Part shown: one piece after another, positions 22,594-32,632 of the stretch | Position numbering within the stretch: position 1 is the first letter of the stretch | How the letters are laid out: each line of letters begins with the position of its first letter | Translations under genes and position numbers: made by a program | The notes under the pieces: model-generated | Seen by the model: only the letters and a program-made list of their open reading frames with translations | Databases searched by the model: none | Told to the model about the DNA's origin: nothing | From: Roseateles depolymerans | Lineage (GTDB): Bacteria; Pseudomonadota; Gammaproteobacteria; Burkholderiales; Burkholderiaceae_C | DNA: 64,000 bases | Assembly: GCA_003241055.1 (NCBI GenBank) | Contig: QFOD01000001.1 | Location: 62,001-126,000 of the forward strand | Direction of reading: 5' to 3'

Positions 22594-22621
22594 ACATGGA
22601 GGCCGAAGTCCGGGTTTCAAG
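22594..22621 (-). promoter_or_regulatory. Sigma-32 heat-shock promoter of grpE-dnaK-dnaJ
   Basis: On the minus strand CTTGAAA (22621-22615), 13 bp, CTCCATGT (22601-22594) matches the RpoH consensus CTTGAAA/CCCCATNT with one mismatch. It would start transcription about 20 nt before the grpE ATG. I saw no CIRCE element, so RpoH rather than HrcA control is suggested. Confidence 0.8.
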
Positions 22622-22648
22622 AGGGGGTTTAGCCCCCGATTATCCGGG

Positions 22649-23071
22649 TCAACCCGGCATTTCGTCGTCCACGGAGGCTGACCAGCGATCCCAGTCGGCC
22701 AGCCGGCGGCGATCCTGCTTGGTCGGGCGGCCCTGGGTGATGGTGGCGGCCGGTTCAGGCGCCAGGCGGCGCGCTTCGGCGGCGGCTTCGCGGGCCAGCC
22801 TGCTGGCCTCGGTCTCGGCATAGAGCAGCTGGGCCTGCGGGGCCGGGCCGCGCATGCCGGACAGGCCGCGGACCTCCACCTCGCGGGTGATGACGCCGGT
22901 GCGCACGCTGAGCACGTCACCGATCCTGACGTCCCGTGCCGGCTTCACCGGCTGGCCGCCGATGCGCACGCGGCCCAGGTTGATTTCATCCACCGCGAGC
23001 GCACGGGTCTTGTAGAAGCGTGCAGCCCACAGCCACTTGTCGAGACGCATTGAGGTCAGGGGCGAGGCCAT
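22649..23071 (-). CDS. hslR: Heat-shock S4-domain RNA-binding protein (Hsp15-like)
   Basis: Small S4-fold protein that in E. coli rescues stalled 50S subunits carrying peptidyl-tRNA. The start MASPLTSMRLDKWLW at 23071 gives 140 residues; MRLDKWLW at 23050 is an alternative. MRLDKWLWAARFYKTRALAVDEINLGRVRIGG is the classic S4 region, and the tail is basic (GRPTKQDRRRLADWDRW), as in Hsp15. It precedes grpE on the same strand, an order typical of Burkholderiales heat-shock loci. Confidence 0.9.
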   Translation of the reverse strand: MASPLTSMRLDKWLWAARFYKTRALAVDEINLGRVRIGGQPVKPARDVRIGDVLSVRTGVITREVEVRGLSGMRGPAPQAQLLYAETEASRLAREAAAEARRLAPEPAATITQGRPTKQDRRRLADWDRWSASVDDEMPG

Positions 23072-23183
23072 GGGCCCGATTGTCGCCGTCGTCAGGCGCG
23101 CGCCCGGTCGTCCCCAACGGAAGGGATTCGCGCGGCGATGCGGCCGGATAACTTCGCCGCGCCTCAACTTCAAGGATCAGGCC

Positions 23184-25973
23184 ATGCGTCGTCTGCACAA
23201 GCTATCCCGGAGCCGCCTGCCGACGCTCGTCGCAGCTTGTGCGGCGCTGGCCTGTTCTCCCGCCTGGGCGGGCGCCATCGTCTCGGGCACCGTGGCCTCG
23301 CGCGATGGCGGCAGCTTCGTTGGTGGCCTGGGCGACTTTCTGCTGCCGGGCGATGAGCTCTGGGTGGGTCTGAATTCACCCGGGCAGTTGCTGCTCGACG
23401 GCGGGTCGCTGCTGCGTGTGGGGACGTTGTCGCTGGCGCAGAACGGCGGCCGTACGGTGCCGGCCGACGGCGTCAGTGGCATGTTGATTACCGGCATCGG
23501 CACCCGGGTGCAGCTGGACGGCGATGGCAACCGACTGGGTGTCGGCGAGTGGGGTGCGGCCAGGCTGACGATCAGCGATGGCGCGACGGTGGACGGCCGT
23601 TTCAATTCGGCGGCCTGTCTCACCGGGCGCCAGTGGTGCAACGTCTTCATCGGCAATGCAGCCGGCAGCGACGGCACGCTGACCATCACCGGCGCCGGCT
23701 CCAACGCGAGCTTCCTGCGCTCGTTCGTCGTCGGCGGTGTGGCCGTGTTCAAGCCGCCGATCGAGTCGTTCACCTTCGGTACGCCGGGCGGGGTGACCCG
23801 CGGGCGCGTCGAGGTGCTGGATGGGGGCTCGCTGACGACCGATGGGGCGTCGCTGGGCGTGGCACCGGGCGGCTCCAGTCCGCTGGGCAGCGAGCGCAGC
23901 TTTGCCGAGGTGGTGATCGATGGGCCGGGCTCGGTGTGGCGGGTGACGGGAGGCAGCCTCGATGGATCGGGCGCAGCGGTTCGTACTGCGTTGCATCGGA
24001 ATGCGTCGGCCACGATCACCGTGAGCGACGGCGGGCGACTCTGGATCGACGGCAAGAGCGGCGTCAGCAACGATCTGCTGCTCAGCGGCGGCGGTGGACG
24101 CACCGACATGCTGGTGGCAGGTTCAGGGTCGGCCGTGCTGTTCACCGGCGATGCAGGCGGCCTCAATGTCGGGCGGGGCAGCTATGGCACCGCGACGCTG
24201 GCGCTGCGTGACGGAGGCAGTGCCGTCGGCATGCTCTACATGGGGGTCGGTCGCGACGGTGCCTATGGCCGGCTGGACATTGAGGGCGTGGGCTCGGCGC
24301 TGCGCGTCAACGGCACGGCATCGGCCGCCGCCAGCGGTGGCGTGGCCTTCAATCCGCTGATGGACATCGGCCGCAACGGCGGAACCGGTGTTGTCAGCGT
24401 GACCGGGGGCGGCACATTGGAGATCGCTGCCGAGCTGGCGCTGCAGGTCGGCCCTCAGCTCAGTGTGGGGCGCGAGGCCAATTCGTCCGGCACGCTGCTG
24501 ATCAGCGGGACGGGGTCGACAGCCCGCGTCAGTGCGCGCTCCAGCGGCAGCGCTGGCCCGACCGAGGCGGTGAATCCGCTCGTGCGCGTCGGCCGGGAGG
24601 GTGCGGGGTTTCTCAACATCACGGATGGTGGCCAGCTGCTGATTGATGGCCAGGCGCTTTCGACACCGACGGACTCACGCAGCACCAGCCTCTTCATTGG
24701 TGGCAGCAGCGACACGGCGCCGGGTGGACGGGGCATTGCCCTGGTCAGTGGCCTGGGTTCAGAAATCCGCCTGACCGGCAATGACACCTACATCGGGGTT
24801 GGCCATGGCCCGCAGAGCTTCGGTCAGCTGACGGTTGCCGACCGGGCCAGCGTCAGCGCCATCGGCATGAATGTCGGCCGCTCGGGCGGTGTGGGCGTGC
24901 TGAGCGTCAATAACGCCACACTGAACTTCAGTGGCCAGCAGACCGGCGGCACCTTGTCCGGGGCTTTCCTGTCGATCGGCCGCTCCGGCGGCGTGGGCGT
25001 GGCCACCATCGACAATGGCAGCCAGGTGACGATCCACAACCTGGGCAGCCTGGGCGCCACGCTCAATCTCGGTGGCTCCGGCAGCGGCCCGCTGGGCGAC
25101 GGCACGCTGACGCTGTCGGGCGGGTCCCGCATCAGCATCGAAGCCGCAGCAGGCAAGGCCTCGATGACGGTGGCGCGCGATGGCATCGGGCTGATGCGGA
25201 TCAAGGGAGGCAGCAGCGTGGAGGTGCTGGGCGGCGGCGTCTTCGTCGGCCGATTGACGGGCTCCGATGGCACGCTGCTGATGAGCGAGGGCTCCAGCCT
25301 CACGACCAACTGGCTCGGCATCGCGCGCGACAAGACCTCAACGGGCAGCGTCGACGGCGGCACGGGCACGCTGGTCGTCAACAACAGCACGTTGACGGCC
25401 GACACCATCGTCATCGGCACGAACGGCTTTCTCGGCGGCAGCGGCACCATCAGGGGCAACGTCATCAACTACGGCATCTTCAGTCCGGGCAATTCCCCGG
25501 GGCAGATGCATATCGACGGCGGCTTTTCGGCAGTCGCTGGCAGCCGCCTGGTGCTGGAGGTCGAGTCGGACGGCGTGGGAGGCTTCAATACCGACAGTCT
25601 CCTGTTTGGCGAAGGCAGTGCGCTCGATCTGGCCCATCTGGCCGTCGAGTTCCGCTTCCTGGGCAGCACCGATCCCAGTGCCTTCCAGGCGGGGGGCGGC
25701 TTCAGCATCGACACCTTCTTCCAGATGGCCGACGGCGCGGGCGGAAGCCATGGACTTGATCCGGCGACCTTTGCTGGCGCGACCTTCACCGCACAGGCCG
25801 ATGCCTACCAGTTCAACAGCTTCAGCTTCAGCGCGGCAGGGGGCGCGGTGTTCTCCGCCCAGCCTGTGCCCGAGCCGGGCATGGGCTGGATGGCGCTGGC
25901 GGGTTCGGGCTTCCTGGCGCTGGTGCTTCGCCGCCGCGCTCAGTCGCGCGAGCCGGCGGCAAGGGCTCGTTGA
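23184..25973 (+). CDS. PEP-CTERM surface protein with T5SS/PEP-CTERM-associated repeats
   Basis: Predicted secreted or outer-surface beta-helix protein of 929 residues. A signal peptide (residues 1-29, ending SPAWA) is followed by many degenerate repeats of 40-60 residues with the pattern xGRxGGxGxLxVxxGGxLxI (for example IGRSGGVGVATIDNGSQV). These resemble the repeats shared by type V secretion passengers and PEP-CTERM proteins. The C-terminus is VPEPGMGWMALAGSGFLALVLRRR: PEP motif, hydrophobic helix, Arg cluster, the exosortase sorting signal. No autotransporter barrel or exosortase gene is present. Its end overlaps convergent hemH by 34 bp, and it interrupts the usual hemH-hslR order. Confidence 0.85.
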   Translation: MRRLHKLSRSRLPTLVAACAALACSPAWAGAIVSGTVASRDGGSFVGGLGDFLLPGDELWVGLNSPGQLLLDGGSLLRVGTLSLAQNGGRTVPADGVSGMLITGIGTRVQLDGDGNRLGVGEWGAARLTISDGATVDGRFNSAACLTGRQWCNVFIGNAAGSDGTLTITGAGSNASFLRSFVVGGVAVFKPPIESFTFGTPGGVTRGRVEVLDGGSLTTDGASLGVAPGGSSPLGSERSFAEVVIDGPGSVWRVTGGSLDGSGAAVRTALHRNASATITVSDGGRLWIDGKSGVSNDLLLSGGGGRTDMLVAGSGSAVLFTGDAGGLNVGRGSYGTATLALRDGGSAVGMLYMGVGRDGAYGRLDIEGVGSALRVNGTASAAASGGVAFNPLMDIGRNGGTGVVSVTGGGTLEIAAELALQVGPQLSVGREANSSGTLLISGTGSTARVSARSSGSAGPTEAVNPLVRVGREGAGFLNITDGGQLLIDGQALSTPTDSRSTSLFIGGSSDTAPGGRGIALVSGLGSEIRLTGNDTYIGVGHGPQSFGQLTVADRASVSAIGMNVGRSGGVGVLSVNNATLNFSGQQTGGTLSGAFLSIGRSGGVGVATIDNGSQVTIHNLGSLGATLNLGGSGSGPLGDGTLTLSGGSRISIEAAAGKASMTVARDGIGLMRIKGGSSVEVLGGGVFVGRLTGSDGTLLMSEGSSLTTNWLGIARDKTSTGSVDGGTGTLVVNNSTLTADTIVIGTNGFLGGSGTIRGNVINYGIFSPGNSPGQMHIDGGFSAVAGSRLVLEVESDGVGGFNTDSLLFGEGSALDLAHLAVEFRFLGSTDPSAFQAGGGFSIDTFFQMADGAGGSHGLDPATFAGATFTAQADAYQFNSFSFSAAGGAVFSAQPVPEPGMGWMALAGSGFLALVLRRRAQSREPAARAR

Positions 25974-27037
25974 CGCTGCAGGGCAAGGGCGTCCGGCCGG
26001 GGGGCTGACATGGGCCAGCCCTGCAGATGGCGCTCGGCCAGATCGCCCAGGGCGCGGATGCCGGCCGGGTGGTCGTTCAGGCAGGGGATGTAGCTGAAGC
26101 GCTGTCCGCCGGCCTTCAGGAAGGCCTCCCGGACCTCCTGGTTGATTTCTTCCAGCGTCTCCAGGCAGTCCGCCGCAAAGCCGGGGCAGATCAGATCGAC
26201 CGACTTCAGCCCGCCGCGTGCCAGTTTGATGAGGCTGGGCTCGGTGTAGGGCTCCAGCCACTTCGCTTTGCCGAAGCGGCTCTGAAAGGTGACCAGCCAT
26301 TGGTCCTTGCTCAAGCCCAGCGCTTCGGCCAGCAGGCGGCCGGTCTTCAGGCATTCGCAGTGATACGGGTCGCCCAGGTGCAGCGTGCGCTCGGGCATGC
26401 CGTGAAAGCTCATCACCAGCTTGTCGGCGCGGCCTTCGCGCGCCCAGTGCTCGCGCACGGTCTGGGCCAGGGCGGCGATGTAGGCGGGATCGTCGTGATA
26501 ACGGTTGACGAAGCGCAGCTCGGGCAGATGTCGGGTTTGCAGGGTCCAGCGGGCCACGTCGTCGATGACGCTGGCCGTTGTCGCTGCCGAATATTGCGGG
26601 TAGGCCGGCAGCACCAGCACGCGCTTCACGCCTTCGCGTTTAAGGGCATCAAGCGTCTGCGCGATGGCGGGCTGGCCATAGCGCATCGCGTAGGCCACGC
26701 GCGCACGCAGGCCGCGCTCGCCCAGCAGGCCTTGCAGCAGCTTGGCCTGCTTCTCGGTCCAGACCTTCAGCGGCGAGCCATCGGGGGTCCAGACCGTGGC
26801 GTACTTGGCGGCCGACTTGGCCGGGCGCACCCGCAGGATGATGCCGTGCAGGATCAGCGCCCACAGCAGCCGGGGGATCTCGACGACGCGCGGGTCGGAC
26901 AGGAACTGGCCCAGGTAGCGCCGCAGCGCGGCGGCCGTCGGCGCTTCGGGGGTGCCTAGATTGCAGAGCAGCACGGCGGTCTCGGGCCCGGCGGGGGCCT
27001 CGCCGTGCCGGTGAGGCGGTTCAGCGCGATAGGACAT
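25940..27037 (-). CDS. hemH: Ferrochelatase
   Basis: Inserts Fe2+ into protoporphyrin IX in the last step of heme synthesis. The 365-residue protein shows AVLLCNLGTPEAPT near the N-terminus, the catalytic His in VMSFHGMPERTL, and the metal-site Glu in CPGFAADCLETLEEI. It starts 3 bp after the cyclase-FHA gene, so both are probably on one transcript. Its 3' end overlaps the PEP-CTERM gene. Confidence 0.97.
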   Translation of the reverse strand: MSYRAEPPHRHGEAPAGPETAVLLCNLGTPEAPTAAALRRYLGQFLSDPRVVEIPRLLWALILHGIILRVRPAKSAAKYATVWTPDGSPLKVWTEKQAKLLQGLLGERGLRARVAYAMRYGQPAIAQTLDALKREGVKRVLVLPAYPQYSAATTASVIDDVARWTLQTRHLPELRFVNRYHDDPAYIAALAQTVREHWAREGRADKLVMSFHGMPERTLHLGDPYHCECLKTGRLLAEALGLSKDQWLVTFQSRFGKAKWLEPYTEPSLIKLARGGLKSVDLICPGFAADCLETLEEINQEVREAFLKAGGQRFSYIPCLNDHPAGIRALGDLAERHLQGWPMSAPRPDALALQRQRALAAGSRD

Positions 27038-27040
27038 GAA

Positions 27041-28003
27041 TTAGCGGCGGCGGCCGGGGCCGGCGTGGGGCACGGTGTCGGCGAAGTGCAGCACCTCGAA
27101 GCGGACCGTGGGCGAGCTCTGGTCGCCACCGGGCGGTCCGCCTAGGCTGATTTCGCCGCTGCCGTGCAGCGTGCAGCTGCCTCGCTTGAGGCTCAGCACC
27201 TTGCCGGACTCCCCGAAGCGCACATAGGTGCCGTTGTAGGAGAGGTCGGTCAGCTCGAAGCTGCTGCCCTGCCAGTCGATGCGGGCATGGGAGCGGGAGA
27301 CCCTTGCGTCGGTGATGCAGTAGGTCGCCTGCACGCTTCGGCCGAGCACGACCGGCATGGAGTTCAGGTTGAAGACGCGGTCCAGATCGCGCCACACAAG
27401 CCGCATGCCGTCCGGGTCTGCCGAGCGCATGGGCTCGCCGAACATCGTGGTGGCTGCTTCGGCATGAAGCTGCAGGGCGTCCATCCGGTAGACATGGACG
27501 GTTTCCACCCGGCCCCGCACCGAGATGCGATCCAGGCTGCGAAAGCGGGCCTTGGAGGCGTGGTGTAGGCCGGCCAGCACTTCGGCCGTGATCAGCACCT
27601 CGCCGTCGCCCGCGTGGTCGATCAGACGTGCGGCGACGTTCACCGCATCGCCGAAGCAGTCGCCGTTGAGCTCGACCACCTCGCCACGCGCCAGCGCCAC
27701 CTGCAGGCGCAGGGCCAGCGCGGCCGGGTTGTTCTGCCGACGCGCGCGCTGCACGGTTTTCTCAAGCAGCTCCTGCATGCGCTGCGCGGCACGGACGCCG
27801 TCGCGCGATGTCTCGAAGGCGGCCATCAGGCCGTCTCCCAGCGTCTTGATGAGCTGACCGCCGCCTTCCAGCACGGCCTCTCCGACCTGGCTGACAGTCT
27901 GCGTGACCAGCGCGCTGGCCTCGGCATTGCCAAGCGATTCGTAGAGTCCGGTGCTGCCTCGCAGGTCAGCAAACAGGACGGTGCGCTCGCGGATCGCGGT
28001 CAT
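27041..28003 (-). CDS. Class III adenylate/guanylate cyclase domain fused to FHA domain
   Basis: The 320-residue soluble protein has a cyclase homology domain (about residues 5-175) and a C-terminal FHA domain (about 225-300). Catalytic residues look intact: metal-binding D13 (FADLRGS) and D57 (KTLGDG), K53 at the adenine-selective position, and NVAAR with the transition-state Asn and Arg, favouring cAMP production. The FHA part has LGRS, SRSHARI and LSYNGTYV, which bind phosphothreonine. Ser/Thr-kinase input is therefore likely; a kinase is encoded at 44668. No membrane segment is present. It is coupled to hemH with a 3-bp gap. Confidence 0.88.
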   Translation of the reverse strand: MTAIRERTVLFADLRGSTGLYESLGNAEASALVTQTVSQVGEAVLEGGGQLIKTLGDGLMAAFETSRDGVRAAQRMQELLEKTVQRARRQNNPAALALRLQVALARGEVVELNGDCFGDAVNVAARLIDHAGDGEVLITAEVLAGLHHASKARFRSLDRISVRGRVETVHVYRMDALQLHAEAATTMFGEPMRSADPDGMRLVWRDLDRVFNLNSMPVVLGRSVQATYCITDARVSRSHARIDWQGSSFELTDLSYNGTYVRFGESGKVLSLKRGSCTLHGSGEISLGGPPGGDQSSPTVRFEVLHFADTVPHAGPGRRR

Positions 28004-28025
28004 GCGGTCAGTGTAGCGGCGGAGT

Positions 28026-28051
28026 AAAAAAGGCCGGACGAAGCCGGCCTT
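28026..28051 (-). terminator. Rho-independent terminator after rpoD
   Basis: AAGGCCGG (minus, 28051-28044) pairs with CCGGCCTT (28037-28030) across a 6-nt loop, then a T5 run on the minus strand (28030-28026). Confidence 0.85.
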
Positions 28052-28064
28052 GGTTTGACGGCAC

Positions 28065-30302
<2,238 letters not shown>

Positions 30303-30657
30303 GCAGGTCCTTCGGGAGGTGGCGCGGTCTTGAAAATATCAACGCTGAAATGCAGCAGCCACCGCGGCCGGCCCGGGCTGGTCATCAAACCGGCGGGGCA
30401 CAGGGCGGTGGCTTTCATCACTTGGGGCGACCGGCGGGGATATCAATCCGAGGCCGGCAGACTCCGAGCGTGGCGCGAACAAGCTGGCGTGATCGTTTGG
30501 AGTGCAGAGCTGGCGGATATGGTGGCCTGTAAACCCTCACGGGGTGCCCAGTGTCGCTGGGTGGCCGGTCCCGGCATGTCTCTGCCGTCACTCTTGTTGA
30601 CGCGCGCGGAAAACACGTAATTATCCGCGATTTGGCGCCTGATTGCAAAAATGCGCG
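30303..30657 (-). promoter_or_regulatory. dnaG-rpoD intergenic region with rpoD promoter
   Basis: This 355-bp spacer has no gene that I can support. At its upstream end, on the minus strand, TTGCAA (30648-30643), a 17-bp spacer and GATAAT (30625-30620) form a good sigma-70 promoter just past the dnaG stop. Transcription from it would give a leader of about 310 nt for rpoD, long enough to carry post-transcriptional control. No clear riboswitch or terminator was recognised within it. Confidence 0.65.
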
Positions 30658-32583
30658 TCAGCTGGGCCCGATACCGTGCCGCTCGCGCAGGCGTGCCAGT
30701 GCTTCCAGCGCGCGACGGCGTTCATCGTCCGAGGCGGTGGCGCCACCGGGCAGCGCCTCCGGCGCCCGGGAGCGCAGTTCGGTGACGGCGCGGCTGAGGT
30801 CGCCCTGCGGGTCGGTCTCCTGGATGCCCAACTCCTGGTGGGGCCTGGACAGGCGCTGCGCCGCGTCGGCCAGCCCATCGCTGGCCAGTCCGGCCTGGAC
30901 GACGGCCCAGGGGCAGGCACCATGGTGGGTGAGGTGGCGCTCCAGCCAGCGGATCAGCTCGCCATGTGTCCCGCCCAGGTCGTGCAGCAGCCCCTTGTCT
31001 TCCTCGGCGAGGCTGTCCCAGAGCTCGCTGTGCTGCAGCAGCAGCCGCACGGCATTGTCTGCGGCGGTGGCGGGGGCGATGCGTGGGCCGGCGGGGCGAC
31101 TCTCCGCCTCGCGGCCTCGCCATTTGCCGAATTTGCCATCTCCGGGCTTCCAGTCGCCGCGCTTGCGATCGGTGCGCCATTCCTTGCGCGGGCGCGCTTC
31201 CTGGCTGACGGGCGGGCCAACATCGCCATCGCGCGTCGCTGGGGCGGCAGCACTCGCGCCGGTCCACAGGCCCTGAAGCTCGGATTCCGGTAGCTGCCCA
31301 TGACGTGCCAGTTCGCCGAGCAGTTGCCTGCGCAGCAGCCCATCGGGCAGCAGGTTCCACAGCGGTTGGGCCTGCTTGAGCATGCGGGCGCGGCCCTCGG
31401 GGGTGCTGAGATCGCAGCCGTCGCCGGCCACGGCGATCAATTGGCGCGAGAGTGGGACGGCGTCCTCCACGCAGCGCTCGAACGCCTCGGCGCCGAGCTC
31501 GCGAACATACGAGTCGGGGTCGTGCTCGGTGGGCAGGAACAGAAACTTCACGCTGCGCGACTCGCTCACATGCGGCAGCGAGGCTTCCAGGGCGCGCACG
31601 GCTGCCCGCCGGCCGGCGGCGTCACCGTCGAAGCTGAACACGATATTCTCGGTGAAGCGGAACAGCTTGTGGACGTGATCCGGCGTGCAGGCTGTGCCCA
31701 GTGTCGCGACCGCGTTGCCCAGGCCGTGCTGGGCCAGGGCAACCACGTCCATATAGCCCTCGACCACCAGCGCGTAGCCACGCTGGCGCAGCGCGGTGCG
31801 GGCTTCGAACAGGCCGTAGAGCTCGCGCCCCTTGTGGAAAACCGGGGTTTCGGGTGAGTTCAGGTACTTGGGCTCGCCCTTGTCCAGCACGCGTCCGCCG
31901 AAGCCGATCACCTCGCCCTGCACGTTGCGGATGGGGAACATCACGCGGTCGCGGAAGCGGTCGTAGCGTCGGCCACCGGGGCGGCCGTCCTGGGCGGGCT
32001 CGGCCTCGTCTTCGGCCGATTTGTCGATCACCAGGCCGGCGTCCACCAACTGCGGATCGTCATAGGACGGGAAGCCGCTGGCCAGCGAACGCCAGCCCTC
32101 GGGGGCGTAGCCGAGGGCGAAGCGCGCTGCGATCTGGCCGGTCAGGCCGCGCCCCTTCAGATAGTCGATCGCGCGAGGGCTCTTCTTGAGCTGGGCACGG
32201 TAGTGGTCTGCGGCCCGGGCCAGCACGTCGGTCAGGCTCAGGTGGCGGGCCTTCTCTGCCTGCGCACGTTCGCGCTGTTCCGGGCTGCGCTCGTCCTGGG
32301 GCACCTGCATGCCGACCTGCTGTGCCAGGTCTTCCACCGCCTCGATGAAGCCGGCGCCCGTGTGCTCCATCAGAAATCCGATCGCGTTGCCGTGCACCCC
32401 GCAGCCAAAGCAGTGGTAGGTCTGGCGGCTGGGGCTGACGGTGAAGCTGGGGGACTTCTCGCCGTGGAAGGGGCACAGGCCCTTGTGGTTGATACCCGCC
32501 TTCTTGAGCTCGACGTGCCGCCCCACCACGTCGACGATGTCGACGCGGGCCAGCAGATCATGGATAAAGCCGGGCGGGATCAC
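30658..32583 (-). CDS. dnaG: DNA primase
   Basis: Synthesises RNA primers for replication and works with DnaB. The 641-residue protein has the CHC2 zinc domain (CPFH...HCFGCGVHG, residues 37-66), a basic catalytic N-terminal half, and a TOPRIM core with VVEGYMDVVAL and FSFDGDAAGRRA. The C-terminal helical DnaB-interaction domain covers about residues 500-641. It precedes rpoD on the same strand; rpsU is not upstream. Confidence 0.98.
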   Translation of the reverse strand: MIPPGFIHDLLARVDIVDVVGRHVELKKAGINHKGLCPFHGEKSPSFTVSPSRQTYHCFGCGVHGNAIGFLMEHTGAGFIEAVEDLAQQVGMQVPQDERSPEQRERAQAEKARHLSLTDVLARAADHYRAQLKKSPRAIDYLKGRGLTGQIAARFALGYAPEGWRSLASGFPSYDDPQLVDAGLVIDKSAEDEAEPAQDGRPGGRRYDRFRDRVMFPIRNVQGEVIGFGGRVLDKGEPKYLNSPETPVFHKGRELYGLFEARTALRQRGYALVVEGYMDVVALAQHGLGNAVATLGTACTPDHVHKLFRFTENIVFSFDGDAAGRRAAVRALEASLPHVSESRSVKFLFLPTEHDPDSYVRELGAEAFERCVEDAVPLSRQLIAVAGDGCDLSTPEGRARMLKQAQPLWNLLPDGLLRRQLLGELARHGQLPESELQGLWTGASAAAPATRDGDVGPPVSQEARPRKEWRTDRKRGDWKPGDGKFGKWRGREAESRPAGPRIAPATAADNAVRLLLQHSELWDSLAEEDKGLLHDLGGTHGELIRWLERHLTHHGACPWAVVQAGLASDGLADAAQRLSRPHQELGIQETDPQGDLSRAVTELRSRAPEALPGGATASDDERRRALEALARLRERHGIGPS

Positions 32584-32632
32584 CCCGTCAGTCTACGGGG
32601 TGCGTGGCGGTCGGGCGCCCGGAGGTGTCGAT

